The notes below the pieces were generated by a model. It made no database searches. It worked only from the letters and a program-made list of their open reading frames with translations, and was not told where the DNA came from. 11,856 nt of DNA from JBBTVP01 sp038063175. GTDB taxonomy: Bacteria; Patescibacteriota; Minisyncoccia; UBA6257; 1-14-0-10-40-38. Shown here piece after piece: positions 1 through 5,497 of this stretch. How positions within the stretch are numbered: the first letter of the stretch is position 1; each line of letters begins with the position of its first letter. Both the position numbers and the translations under genes were made by a program. The stretch lies in assembly GCA_038063175.1 (NCBI GenBank), contig JBBTVP010000012.1:1-11856 (forward strand). Reading direction: 5' to 3'.

Positions 1-1246
1 TCCCCCTTCGTCGGACGGCAAACACGAAAAGCGTTAGAGAGAGTAATATGAAAACCCCTAAGACCACAAGTCGGCTCGATGTCTCATTATCCTGTACAAA
101 CCATTGCCCATACCGCGCGAACGGAAACAGAAAATAATTCAGAATCGTTCGATCGAAAAGAAAATAGTTTATTGCACCGAACCATTCCGTATCAGATCCG
201 AGCGGGTAGACGGGGTTCCCAAACACAAGTAAGTTTTTGATATACCAGAATCCACTCACGAGCATAGTAAGTCCTGCGAACGGAAAGATATTCCGCGTCC
301 ATTCCCCAATGCGCGCACGTTCTTTCATGAGAAACCAGACAATAAGCATCGCATCAACCGCTCCGAAGAAAAACGCCGTGTATTTTACCCCGAGCGCGAA
401 ACCGAGAAGTATGGCGGAGAGCCACAGTTCCGGACGCCGCAGTTTACCCGATGAAACGATATCAAGCACGAGGAGTACGCTCGCCATGCCGAAAAGGAAT
501 GCAAAAAGGTCAACGTACCCCCCATGGAATGCCTCACGGGCAAAATCCATAAGCGAAAGTACGCCCCATGACCCAAGGATTGCGAGCATTGGGTGACGCA
601 CCCGATCTTTCAGAAACGCATAGAAGAGAAGCGGAAAAAAGATGAGCATTCCATACTGGAATACCTGAAACACAAAAGGTTCCGTAGTATTTCCAAAAAG
701 AACCATGCCCGTCGCATAGAGCGTCTCTCCGAGAACCGGCAGGTACGAATACCCCCCGAGCGACGCAGAGAAGGTAAAACGCTCTTCGCGGATCAAATCC
801 TGAATAATCGGAAAATGGTAATCAAGCGTGTCGTGACCCGTAAGCGGCACAAACATAATAAAGAGATCCACGAAGAGCCAGGCAATAATGACCCCTTTCA
901 AAAACCCGTATTCACGAAACCAGTTCTTTAACGAGCTAAGAAAAAAGCCGGAACGAATGAAAGAAATGCTACTTTTAAAATTAGATCTGATAACCGGGAT
1001 CGATACGAGTATTACCGCGATGGCTGCAATCCAGAGCGTGAATTGATTGAAAAATCCGATACCAGCGAGCGCAAGCCCGATGCATCCCCAGATTCCGTAA
1101 CCGGTGACCACCGCAAAAAGTCCTTGTTTCATCTTATCCGAAAACTGAAGTCCGATCGCCCGAAACACAAGAAGTCCCGTAATAAATGAGAGATAGGTAA
1201 ATGCGAGCGCCGATAGAAATACGCCGAGATTATGAAATGTGAGCAT
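1..1246 (-). CDS. Membrane GT-C-type glycosyltransferase-like protein, 3' end outside the window
   Basis: This frame starts with ATG at 1246 and stays open for 415 codons to the window edge, so the C-terminus is missing. The protein is very hydrophobic, with many membrane helices (for example about residues 8-30, 45-65, 70-86, 117-135, 197-212, 245-262, 276-305, 322-334 and 393-410). After the first helices it has an acidic loop motif HDTLDYHFP (138-146), and later KYTA (288-291) and KNLLVFGNPVYPLG (337-350). Acidic first-loop motifs and a GNPVYP-type segment are typical of PMT/ArnT-like GT-C transferases, which move sugars from polyprenyl-phosphate donors on the outer face of the membrane. 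Its start overlaps the stop of the upstream GT2 gene (TAATG), so the two are probably translationally coupled and work together. The membrane topology is clear; the precise substrate is unknown, and a non-enzymatic member of this fold cannot be excluded. Confidence 0.75.
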   Translation of the reverse strand, partial: MLTFHNLGVFLSALAFTYLSFITGLLVFRAIGLQFSDKMKQGLFAVVTGYGIWGCIGLALAGIGFFNQFTLWIAAIAVILVSIPVIRSNFKSSISFIRSGFFLSSLKNWFREYGFLKGVIIAWLFVDLFIMFVPLTGHDTLDYHFPIIQDLIREERFTFSASLGGYSYLPVLGETLYATGMVLFGNTTEPFVFQVFQYGMLIFFPLLFYAFLKDRVRHPMLAILGSWGVLSLMDFAREAFHGGYVDLFAFLFGMASVLLVLDIVSSGKLRRPELWLSAILLGFALGVKYTAFFFGAVDAMLIVWFLMKERARIGEWTRNIFPFAGLTMLVSGFWYIKNLLVFGNPVYPLGSDTEWFGAINYFLFDRTILNYFLFPFARYGQWFVQDNETSSRLVVLGVFILLSLTLFVFAVRRRG

Positions 1247-1986
1247 TATCTGAACAGATTGTATTTTATAATAAACCAAATTGCAGCGATGCCGTCTTTC
1301 CACCCGATCTTTTTCCCCTCTTCGTACGTGCGGCCTGCATAAGAAATACCTACTTCGTAAATACGAAGCCGCCGCCGTGCCGCAGCTGCAGTTAATTCGA
1401 CTTCAATACCAAAACGGTTCGAGGAGAGCCCGGGCAAAATTTTCTGGAGCGCTTCTTTTGTAAAAACCTTGTAGCACGTTTCGATGTCCGTAAGATTCAA
1501 ATTAGTGAAGAGGTTCGAGAGCGTAGTTAAAAACTTGTTCCCAAGGTAGTGCCAATAGAAAAGAGTGCGCTTCGCTGAACTCCCGATGAATCGCGAGCCA
1601 TACACCATATCCGCCTTCCCGGAGATGAGCGGCTCAAGGAGTTTTCCATATTCCTCGGGGTCATACTCGAGATCCGCATCCTGGATGATGATAAAGTCCC
1701 CCGTTGCCTCTCTGAATCCCCGCCGCACCGCAGCACCTTTTCCTTCGTTACGCGACTGGTAGAAAACTTTGTAATTTGATTTTTCTTCAAATTCTCGGAG
1801 AATCTCCGCGGTGCCGTCGGTTGAGGCGTCATCGATTAAGATGATTTCCTTCGCTAAACCTCCTGCCTTACTCGTTTCGATAGCAAAAATAACCGAGCGC
1901 AGCGTTCGTTCTTCATTAAAGATGGGTACAACGATGGAGAGTTTATTGCGCACTGGTTTCATAATTTGGAACTGCAACACCTCCAT
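1246..1986 (-). CDS. Family 2 glycosyltransferase, polyprenyl-phosphate sugar synthase-like (DPM1 type)
   Basis: The 246-residue product has a GT-A fold of the dolichol-phosphate-mannose synthase type. Visible motifs are VVPIFNEERTL (19-29), the nucleotide-binding DDASTDGT (52-59), NEGKGAAVRRG (80-90), the metal-binding QDADLEYDP (102-110), GSRF (130-133), TDIETCYKVF (166-175) and a C-terminal GRTYEEGKKIGW (218-229). It has no C-terminal membrane helices, so it probably works as a soluble or peripheral enzyme loading a sugar onto a polyprenyl phosphate. The next gene starts inside its stop codon and encodes a membrane GT-C protein, the likely user of that lipid-linked sugar. The start is uncertain. 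Met1 has no clear ribosome site, and Met9 (at 1962) gives a more usual N-terminus, but the GGAGGTG just inside the gene is about 16 nt from it. A TAGAAT box at 1995-2000 could be a -10, with a weak -35. The family is well supported; the sugar is unknown. Confidence 0.88.
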   Translation of the reverse strand: MEVLQFQIMKPVRNKLSIVVPIFNEERTLRSVIFAIETSKAGGLAKEIILIDDASTDGTAEILREFEEKSNYKVFYQSRNEGKGAAVRRGFREATGDFIIIQDADLEYDPEEYGKLLEPLISGKADMVYGSRFIGSSAKRTLFYWHYLGNKFLTTLSNLFTNLNLTDIETCYKVFTKEALQKILPGLSSNRFGIEVELTAAAARRRLRIYEVGISYAGRTYEEGKKIGWKDGIAAIWFIIKYNLFR

Positions 1987-2010
1987 TCAAGATCATTCTA
2001 AAGAATTCCA

Positions 2011-2060
2011 ACCCAAGAAAGAAATATGAAGTCCCCGCACGTATTGCCCGCACGGGGACT
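2011..2060 (-). terminator. Rho-independent terminator after the 2073-2594 gene
   Basis: A perfect 8-bp inverted repeat, AGTCCCCG (2030-2037) and CGGGGACT (2053-2060), with a 15-nt loop lies 12 nt after the stop codon. On the minus strand it is followed by a T-rich tail (ATTTCTTTCTT). The loop is long, so it may be a moderate terminator. It separates the lipoprotein-like gene from the glycosyltransferase pair. Confidence 0.65.
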
Positions 2061-2072
2061 GTTCGATACTGC

Positions 2073-2594
2073 CTACCGCGCCTGCTGTACCGCCTTCATC
2101 GAAGAGGTAGCGAGTAGAAGATATGTATCTTCTTCTCCCATTCCTCTTCTCGCGTCCATGAGTTCTGCGAACTTCGTGATCGCCATATCTCCCTTTCCTT
2201 CACAGAAGCAGAGCCACCCACTTCCAAGCTTTCCGAGCGGCTCTTGAGGGGATGTCCGCTCAACCTCGTCGAAGAGTTTTCTCGCTTTTTCGAGATCACT
2301 CGCGCGAAGCGCATCAAGCCCGTCCACCGAGAGATTACCGATGGATGTCGAGGGGATCTCCGCGATGACTGTTTCGAACGTGGAGACGATACCCTGATAA
2401 ACCAAGAGGTGTTTCTCGCGCCTTGCCTCTTCGGTTTCAGTCGTCGCTTCCGGTCTAGCCAAGGAAGTCGGTGTTTCCGTCGACGCCTCATCGGATAGAG
2501 CGACATGGGGATCCATCACTCCTCCGTCCCCTGCCTTACTACAAGACAAAGCGAAGACGAGTAAGAGCTGGATGACAACAAAGAAAAGCTTCAC
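2073..2594 (-). CDS. Putative exported lipoprotein with a TPR-like helical segment
   Basis: I do not recognise this 173-residue protein. It begins with a hydrophobic signal-like segment (KLFFVVIQLLLVFALSC) ending at Cys18, so it may be a lipoprotein, although the residues before the Cys (A-L-S) are not a canonical lipobox. A Thr/Glu/Ser-rich, probably disordered linker covers about residues 19-60. The rest is helical; DALRASDLEKARKLFDEV (93-110) and the region to about 147 look like a degenerate TPR pair. The start is GTG at 2594, chosen because GGAG lies 6 nt upstream; an overlapping ATG two bases earlier meets an immediate stop (ATGTGA). The gene has its own promoter (2658-2686) and terminator (2030-2060), so it is a single-gene unit. 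It likely acts on the outer side of the membrane. A function cannot be assigned. Confidence 0.7.
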   Translation of the reverse strand: MKLFFVVIQLLLVFALSCSKAGDGGVMDPHVALSDEASTETPTSLARPEATTETEEARREKHLLVYQGIVSTFETVIAEIPSTSIGNLSVDGLDALRASDLEKARKLFDEVERTSPQEPLGKLGSGWLCFCEGKGDMAITKFAELMDARRGMGEEDTYLLLATSSMKAVQQAR

Positions 2595-2657
2595 ATGAAT
2601 CTCCGAAGCAGATATGAGTGTTTCGAAGAGACCCTACGCAGGTCTCGCACTAGAAAA

Positions 2658-2686
2658 ATCCTAGAGAAAAAGAGGTCTTTCGTCAA
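2658..2686 (-). promoter_or_regulatory. Sigma70-type promoter for the 2073-2594 gene
   Basis: Reading the minus strand there is TTGACG (2681-2686), a 17-bp spacer and TAGGAT (2658-2663). Transcription would start near 2651. The leader then contains a perfect 6-bp hairpin, GAGACC (2628-2633) with GGTCTC (2641-2646), about 30 nt before the GTG start. The promoter begins just after the terminator of the upstream gene. Confidence 0.55.
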
Positions 2687-2696
2687 TAAATGGTAA

Positions 2697-2723
2697 GGGC
2701 GCGAGACTGAAAGTCCCGCGCCC
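2697..2723 (-). terminator. Terminator hairpin after the 2735-3244 gene
   Basis: A 12-bp stem with one mismatch (2697-2708 with 2712-2723, loop GAA) lies 11 nt past the stop codon. The minus-strand tail TTACCATTTATT is only partly T-rich, so the hairpin is convincing but its efficiency is uncertain. Confidence 0.6.
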
Positions 2724-2734
2724 GTCGGTGTCTG

Positions 2735-3244
2735 CTACTTCGAAACAATCACGTTGTCGTGGTCTCCACGCTGCTGAAGAGCAATGCCTCGGCAGTCGCC
2801 GAGGATCACGCGGTTATGGTAAGCGCTAGATGCGCACATCACGAAATGCCCGTATCCGTCCGTGAAAATCTCATTCCAGGATCCGCGAACGATGATTCGC
2901 CCGCGATCCCCCGCGATACCCACCTTCTTCCCCGATCCGAGGACGGTAATCCGGTCATCGAGAAGCAATCCCGCGATATTCACTCGCACCGGAAAGTTCT
3001 CCCGAATCACGACCTCAAGGTGAGCATGGTGATCATAGCCAGTCGAGCAGTATTTCACGATAAGGGTGGAACGTTCTTTCGAAGCTCCATCCTCGATGGA
3101 CACGGTTCGTCCATACAACTCAATGGACTGGCCGCTTGAGATCGAACGAGTTGCGATGAAGTTACATCGCCCTACGGTCGAGACGCAACCCGCAAGAGTT
3201 ACCAGTGCGATCGCAAGCGCGAGAAACTTCGCGCTGATGTTCAT
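2735..3244 (-). CDS. Small lipoprotein with beta-strand repeats
   Basis: The start chosen is the ATG at 3244, because AAGGAGGTGG lies just upstream. A longer frame from 3295 would put a non-signal-like extension in front. The 169-residue product has a clear lipoprotein signal: Lys6, a hydrophobic stretch and the lipobox LAGC with Cys20. The mature part has no helical or enzyme motif that I recognise. Its second half repeats a pattern of short strands ending in Asn and a hydrophobic pair: GSWNEIFTDG, SAYHNRVILGD and RGDHDNVIVSK. This suggests a beta-helix or beta-roll of the DUF3060 kind. Other cysteines (Cys28, Cys68 and two near residues 137 and 150) could form disulfides outside the cytoplasm. 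It is a single-gene unit with its own promoter and terminator. The role is unknown; binding at the cell surface is only a guess. Confidence 0.75.
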   Translation of the reverse strand: MNISAKFLALAIALVTLAGCVSTVGRCNFIATRSISSGQSIELYGRTVSIEDGASKERSTLIVKYCSTGYDHHAHLEVVIRENFPVRVNIAGLLLDDRITVLGSGKKVGIAGDRGRIIVRGSWNEIFTDGYGHFVMCASSAYHNRVILGDCRGIALQQRGDHDNVIVSK

Positions 3245-3277
3245 ATGCCACCTCCTTGGCAGTGGTGCCGCATTCAA

Positions 3278-3305
3278 AATGCACCTAAAACCCATCGTTT
3301 GTCAA
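3278..3305 (-). promoter_or_regulatory. Likely promoter for the 2735-3244 lipoprotein gene
   Basis: The minus strand has a perfect TTGACA (3300-3305), a 16-bp spacer and a poor -10, TGCATT (3278-3283). The -35 box is convincing and the -10 is not, so the exact start is uncertain. It lies just past the 3' end of the tRNA gene. Confidence 0.4.
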
Positions 3306-3314
3306 ACCAAATAG

Positions 3315-3386
3315 TGCGCGCACCTGGGATCGAACCAGGGACCTCTTCAATGTGAATGAAGCGCTCTACCACTGAGCTATGCGCGC
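3315..3386 (-). tRNA. tRNA-Val (anticodon CAC)
   Basis: The minus strand folds into a complete 72-nt cloverleaf: acceptor stem GCGCGCA with TGCGCGC, D arm GCTC/GAGC with loop AGTGGTA, anticodon stem CTTCA/TGAAG around loop TTCACAT, variable region AGGTC, and T arm CCTGG/CCAGG with loop TTCGATC. The loop gives anticodon CAC, which reads GUG valine codons. The discriminator base is A. The 3' CCA is not encoded, so it must be added by a nucleotidyltransferase. Confidence 0.96.
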
Positions 3387-3399
3387 ATTTTCTTTACCT

Positions 3400-3428
3400 A
3401 ATCTAAACGAAAAGGACGCTTTCTTCAA
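3400..3428 (-). promoter_or_regulatory. Possible tRNA-Val promoter inside the rplL terminator
   Basis: The minus strand has TTGAAG (3423-3428), a 17-bp spacer and TAGATT (3400-3405), four of six matches in each box. The start would fall about 7 nt before the tRNA. The -35 overlaps the loop and right arm of the rplL terminator, a compact arrangement. The evidence is limited to these two weak boxes. Confidence 0.3.
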
Positions 3429-3438
3429 GCGTCCTTTT
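3410..3438 (-). terminator. Terminator of the rplJ-rplL unit (bidirectional shape)
   Basis: A perfect 12-bp stem, AAAAGGACGCTT (3410-3421) with AAGCGTCCTTTT (3427-3438), has a 5-nt loop. The arms carry A and T runs at their outer ends, so it can terminate in both directions. It lies about 100 nt after the rplL stop codon. Confidence 0.85.
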
Positions 3439-3471
3439 CAATATTCCCAACCACACGAGCTCTTAAATACT

Positions 3472-3564
3472 GCGGCACCTCTTTGGTTTACTTTATCTCT
3501 ACCGCCGCACCGGGCCGCAGGAGCGGCACCTTTTCTGTTTACTTGATTTCTACCGCCGCACCGG
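3472..3564 (-). repeat. Tandem duplication of the rplL 3' end (51-nt period)
   Basis: The last codons of rplL and the following bases (3523-3564) occur again at 3472-3513, offset by exactly 51 nt (17 codons), with 37 of 42 positions identical. The second copy lies after the rplL stop codon but in the same frame, and again reads G-A-A-V-E-I-K-stop. The differences inside those codons are synonymous. Confidence 0.85.
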
Positions 3565-3907
3565 CTCCTTCGAGTTTTTTCTTCAAGTCTTCGGCTTCGT
3601 CTTTCTTCATGCCGGTTTTCACAACCTTCGGAGTTCCTTCAGTCATATCTTTCGCTTCTTTTAAGCCAAGACTCAAAACCTCGCGAAGCACCTTGATAAC
3701 CTGGATCTTCTGACCACCGCCTTCTTTGATCACCACATCGAATGCCGTTTTCTCTTCCACTTCAGCGCTAGAAGCCGCTCCACCTCCGGCCGCAACCGGC
3801 GCCGCAGCAGAAACTCCAAACTTCGTTTCAACTGCTTTCACGAGCTCTGCGAGTTCGAGAACGGTCATTTTCTCAATCTCGGCTAAAATGCTGTTAAATT
3901 TGTCCAT
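3539..3907 (-). CDS. rplL: 50S ribosomal protein L7/L12
   Basis: The 122-residue product matches L7/L12 over its full usual length. It has an N-terminal helical dimerisation domain (about 1-32), a flexible Ala/Gly-rich hinge (33-50), and the C-terminal globular domain with EKTAFDVVIKEGG (52-64), IKVLREVLSLGLKEAKDMTEG (71-91, GLKEAK being the factor-binding helix) and KKKLEGAGAAVEIK at the end. L12 dimers form the ribosomal stalk on L10 and recruit translational GTPases. rplL follows rplJ after 90 nt that are almost filled by one arm of an inverted repeat. No ribosome-binding site is visible before the ATG (upstream CTAAAATTC). A near-copy of the gene's last codons follows the stop. Confidence 0.98.
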   Translation of the reverse strand: MDKFNSILAEIEKMTVLELAELVKAVETKFGVSAAAPVAAGGGAASSAEVEEKTAFDVVIKEGGGQKIQVIKVLREVLSLGLKEAKDMTEGTPKVVKTGMKKDEAEDLKKKLEGAGAAVEIK

Positions 3908-3913
3908 GAATTT

Positions 3914-3997
3914 TAGTGCGATTCTAATATACTAATTCATGCTAATGATACTAATCATATTCGCATAATTAGTATGCATTCGCATATTGGCATCGCA
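3914..3997. repeat. Inverted-repeat arm 1 between rplJ and rplL
   Basis: This 84-nt stretch is the reverse complement of 4522-4605 at 82 of 84 positions. The differences are at 3964 and 3983. It ends at the base next to the rplJ stop codon (3998-4000) and fills nearly the whole rplJ-rplL gap. It is AT-rich and built from short words such as CTAAT, TTCGCAT and ATTAGTAT. Confidence 0.95.
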
Positions 3998-4510
3998 TTA
4001 CATTGATGCGACCTTTTTACTTCGTTCCTGTAGCGCATACATAAACGCTCGAATCGGTCCGGCAAATACGCTCGCAACCTGACCAAGCAGCGCTTCGCGG
4101 CTCGGAAGTTTCGCGATCACCGTGAACTCTTCTGCGGAAAGGAACCGTTGCGCGGCCGCATCGTAGGCGCCGAGAATCTTGAATGGTTTTTTCTCTTTCG
4201 CAAGGTCCTTTCCAAACTTGTAGACCGCCGCCGCGGCTCCGTCCGAGAGTTCTCCGGGAACAAAGATGCTTCCTGCCTGCGCGTCGAATTGGGTTGGATC
4301 GAAATCCATACCGCTTTCCTTCAGTGCAATTTTCAGAAGCCGCTTTTTCAATACCTTAAATGCGGCATCGCTCTTTTTTAATTCTTTCTTCAGCCGGCCA
4401 AGCATGGTAAAGCTCACACCTCCGAAATCAACAAACACGATATTTTTTGCTCCGGAAATAAGCTTCTTGCTGAGCTTAATTTCATCTGCTTTCTGTGCTT
4501 TGGTTTTCAT
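3998..4510 (-). CDS. rplJ: 50S ribosomal protein L10
   Basis: The 170-residue product is L10, of normal length. It starts with MKTKAQKADEIKLSKKLISG, followed by IVFVDFGGVSFTMLGRLKKEL, the L10 core that binds 23S rRNA, and a C-terminal helix (about 137-165, REALLGQVASVFAGPIRAFMYAL) that holds L12 dimers. L10 builds the base of the stalk and also represses its own operon by binding the mRNA leader. Here the gene is preceded by an L10-leader-like RNA with an attenuator (4610-4703) and followed by rplL. It is framed by two arms of an 84-bp inverted repeat, ending against its stop codon on one side and 11 nt before its ATG on the other. No Shine-Dalgarno sequence is visible. Confidence 0.98.
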   Translation of the reverse strand: MKTKAQKADEIKLSKKLISGAKNIVFVDFGGVSFTMLGRLKKELKKSDAAFKVLKKRLLKIALKESGMDFDPTQFDAQAGSIFVPGELSDGAAAAVYKFGKDLAKEKKPFKILGAYDAAAQRFLSAEEFTVIAKLPSREALLGQVASVFAGPIRAFMYALQERSKKVASM

Positions 4511-4521
4511 ATGAGATTATC

Positions 4522-4605
4522 TGCGATGCCAATATACGAATGCATACTAATTATACGAATATGATTAGTATCATTAGCATGAATTAGTATATTAGAATCG
4601 CACTA
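4522..4605. repeat. Inverted-repeat arm 2 in the rplJ leader
   Basis: This arm pairs with 3914-3997 (82 of 84). It lies between the attenuator hairpin and the rplJ start codon. On the minus strand it contains TATAAT (within TTCGTATAATTAG), which in the other arm reads CATAAT. In the rplJ-rplL mRNA both differences between the arms would still pair as G-U. Confidence 0.95.
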
Positions 4606-4609
4606 TTAC

Positions 4610-4630
4610 AAAAAACGGCCCTATGGGCCG
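4610..4630 (-). terminator. Intrinsic terminator (attenuator) in the L10 leader
   Basis: On the minus strand CGGCCC-ATA-GGGCCG (4630 down to 4616) is followed by six T residues (4615-4610). It sits downstream of the rplJ promoter and upstream of rplJ, so it would stop transcripts before the gene. Its first three bases also belong to the competing 9-bp leader stem, as expected for an attenuator. It may also end trmD transcripts. Confidence 0.85.
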
Positions 4631-4703
4631 CAGACAAAGTAAAGCTCTTCGCTTTCCTCGACGAGATTCACTCCACCAACTGGCGGAAACTCGCTGTCTA
4701 CGG
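4616..4703 (-). promoter_or_regulatory. Ribosomal protein L10 leader RNA
   Basis: The transcript from the promoter at 4713-4740 folds as a three-way junction. The outer stem pairs CCGTAGACA (4703-4695) with TGTCTGCGG (4636-4628), one wobble. A second arm has GCGAG/CTCGT and CCGCC/GGTGG with an asymmetric internal loop. A third arm is AAAGC/GCTTT. The sequence, including GTAGACAG, GTGAAT and TCGAGG, and the position before rplJ resemble the known L10 leader family, where L10-L12 binds and represses its own operon. The outer stem takes three bases from the terminator arm, which gives a plausible switch. Which state L10 binding favours cannot be told from the sequence. Confidence 0.75.
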
Positions 4704-4712
4704 ATTGTTTGA

Positions 4713-4740
4713 AATATAGCAAACCATAATCGCCTGTCAA
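4713..4740 (-). promoter_or_regulatory. Promoter of the rplJ-rplL operon
   Basis: The minus strand has a perfect TTGACA (4735-4740), a 16-bp spacer and TATATT (4713-4718, five of six). It begins 5 nt after the trmD stop codon, and transcripts would start just before the L10 leader structure. Confidence 0.75.
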
Positions 4741-4745
4741 GTATA

Positions 4746-5438
4746 TCAGCCATTCCTCCACTCTTCTATCTTTTTGTGATCCCCAGAAAGTAATACCTTC
4801 GGCACTGCCCATCTTTTTCTACTCCTTGTCACTTGCTCGCCCCGTGGCGAAGCTGTTCGGGGTCGCTTTCTACTTGTCGTCGGATAGAATACTTCCGGCT
4901 TTGTGTAGACCGGATACGATCCTTTTATATCTTCAAGCGACTCATATTTTCCAAGTACCCCAGGAATGAATCGGGAAACAGCTTCGACTACCACCATCGC
5001 GGGAATCTCGCCACCAGAGAGCACAAAATCCCCAGTTGAAATTTCTTCATCGGCAATGTGTTCTGCCACCCGTTCGTCTACTCCTTCGTAGCGGCCGCAG
5101 ATCAAAATCAACCGTTCATACTTCGAAAGCCGCTTTGCTGTTTTCGCATCGAACGTTCTCCCTCGTGTCGAAAATAAAATAACGCGCGTACGCTCTTTTC
5201 TTGTCACTTGTCGCTTTATACTTTTTACTGCGTTGTAGATTGGCTCGACTTTGAGCACCATCCCCGGCCCCCCGCCGTAGGGAGAATCATCTACTTTTCG
5301 GTGTTTATCGGTAGTGAAATGTCGTAAGTCGTGTGTTTGTATATTGATCAGTTTCTTCGCTTGCGCGCGCTTCAAAATAGACTCACCGAAATAGGAGTTG
5401 AAGATGTTCGGAAAAATGGTGATGATATCGAATCGCAT
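4746..5438 (-). CDS. trmD: tRNA (guanine-37-N1)-methyltransferase TrmD, with an inserted repeat-encoded segment
   Basis: TrmD methylates G37 next to the anticodon and prevents frameshifting. The 230-residue product has the SPOUT trefoil-knot motifs: MRFDIITIFPNIF at the start, DDSPYGGGPGM (50-60), LILICGRYEGVDERV (110-124), STGDFVLSGGEIPAM (134-148), FIPGVLG (157-163), YTKPEVF (178-184) and VLLSGDHKKIEEWR (215-228). Between PEVFYP and WAVPKVLLSG lie about 20 extra Arg/Ser-rich residues (189-209), encoded by a 38-nt element that also occurs inside smc. The loop after GVLG (164-177) is about five residues shorter than in E. coli TrmD. The insertion is in a surface-type loop, so the enzyme may still work. 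The gene follows a structured leader candidate and a terminator hairpin. TATAAC, 10 nt before the ATG, could be a -10 giving an almost leaderless mRNA. Confidence 0.95.
   Translation of the reverse strand: MRFDIITIFPNIFNSYFGESILKRAQAKKLINIQTHDLRHFTTDKHRKVDDSPYGGGPGMVLKVEPIYNAVKSIKRQVTRKERTRVILFSTRGRTFDAKTAKRLSKYERLILICGRYEGVDERVAEHIADEEISTGDFVLSGGEIPAMVVVEAVSRFIPGVLGKYESLEDIKGSYPVYTKPEVFYPTTSRKRPRTASPRGEQVTRSRKRWAVPKVLLSGDHKKIEEWRNG
4827..4864. repeat. 38-nt RPE-like element inside trmD
   Basis: These 38 nt are identical to 7081-7118 in smc. The element has a GC-rich palindromic core: CCCCG and CGGGG arms, or alternatively a 7-bp stem with one bulge, GCTTCGCC with GGCGAGC. In trmD it is read as P-R-T-A-S-P-R-G-E-Q-V-T, a different frame from the one used in smc. 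Confidence 0.93.
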
Positions 5439-5469
5439 CCCAGTTGTTATAGCAGAAATAGCTCACAAA

Positions 5470-5497
5470 GCAAAAACCGCTGGGCGGCGGTTTTTGC
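5470..5497 (-). terminator. Terminator hairpin before trmD
   Basis: A perfect 11-bp stem, GCAAAAACCGC (5470-5480) with GCGGTTTTTGC (5487-5497), has a 6-nt loop. With an A run on one side and a T run on the other it can work in both directions. It lies 220 nt after khpA and 31 nt before the trmD start, so it could end the rpsP-khpA transcript or act as an attenuator for trmD. Confidence 0.8.

Noticed and set aside
237..931. Two plus-strand frames (237-596 and 593-931)
   Set aside because: They lie opposite the long membrane-protein frame, are basic and low in hydrophobic residues, and have no gene-like motif.
3914..4605. Inverted repeats as ends of an insertion sequence
   Set aside because: The only gene between them is rplJ, there is no transposase, and no target-site duplication is visible outside the arms.
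4621..4812. A minus-strand frame of 63 codons overlapping the end of trmD, ending in GVNLVEESEELYFVCGP
   Set aside because: It reads partly protein-like, but its first part is an alternative frame of trmD and the rest coincides with the rplJ promoter, the L10 leader and the terminator.
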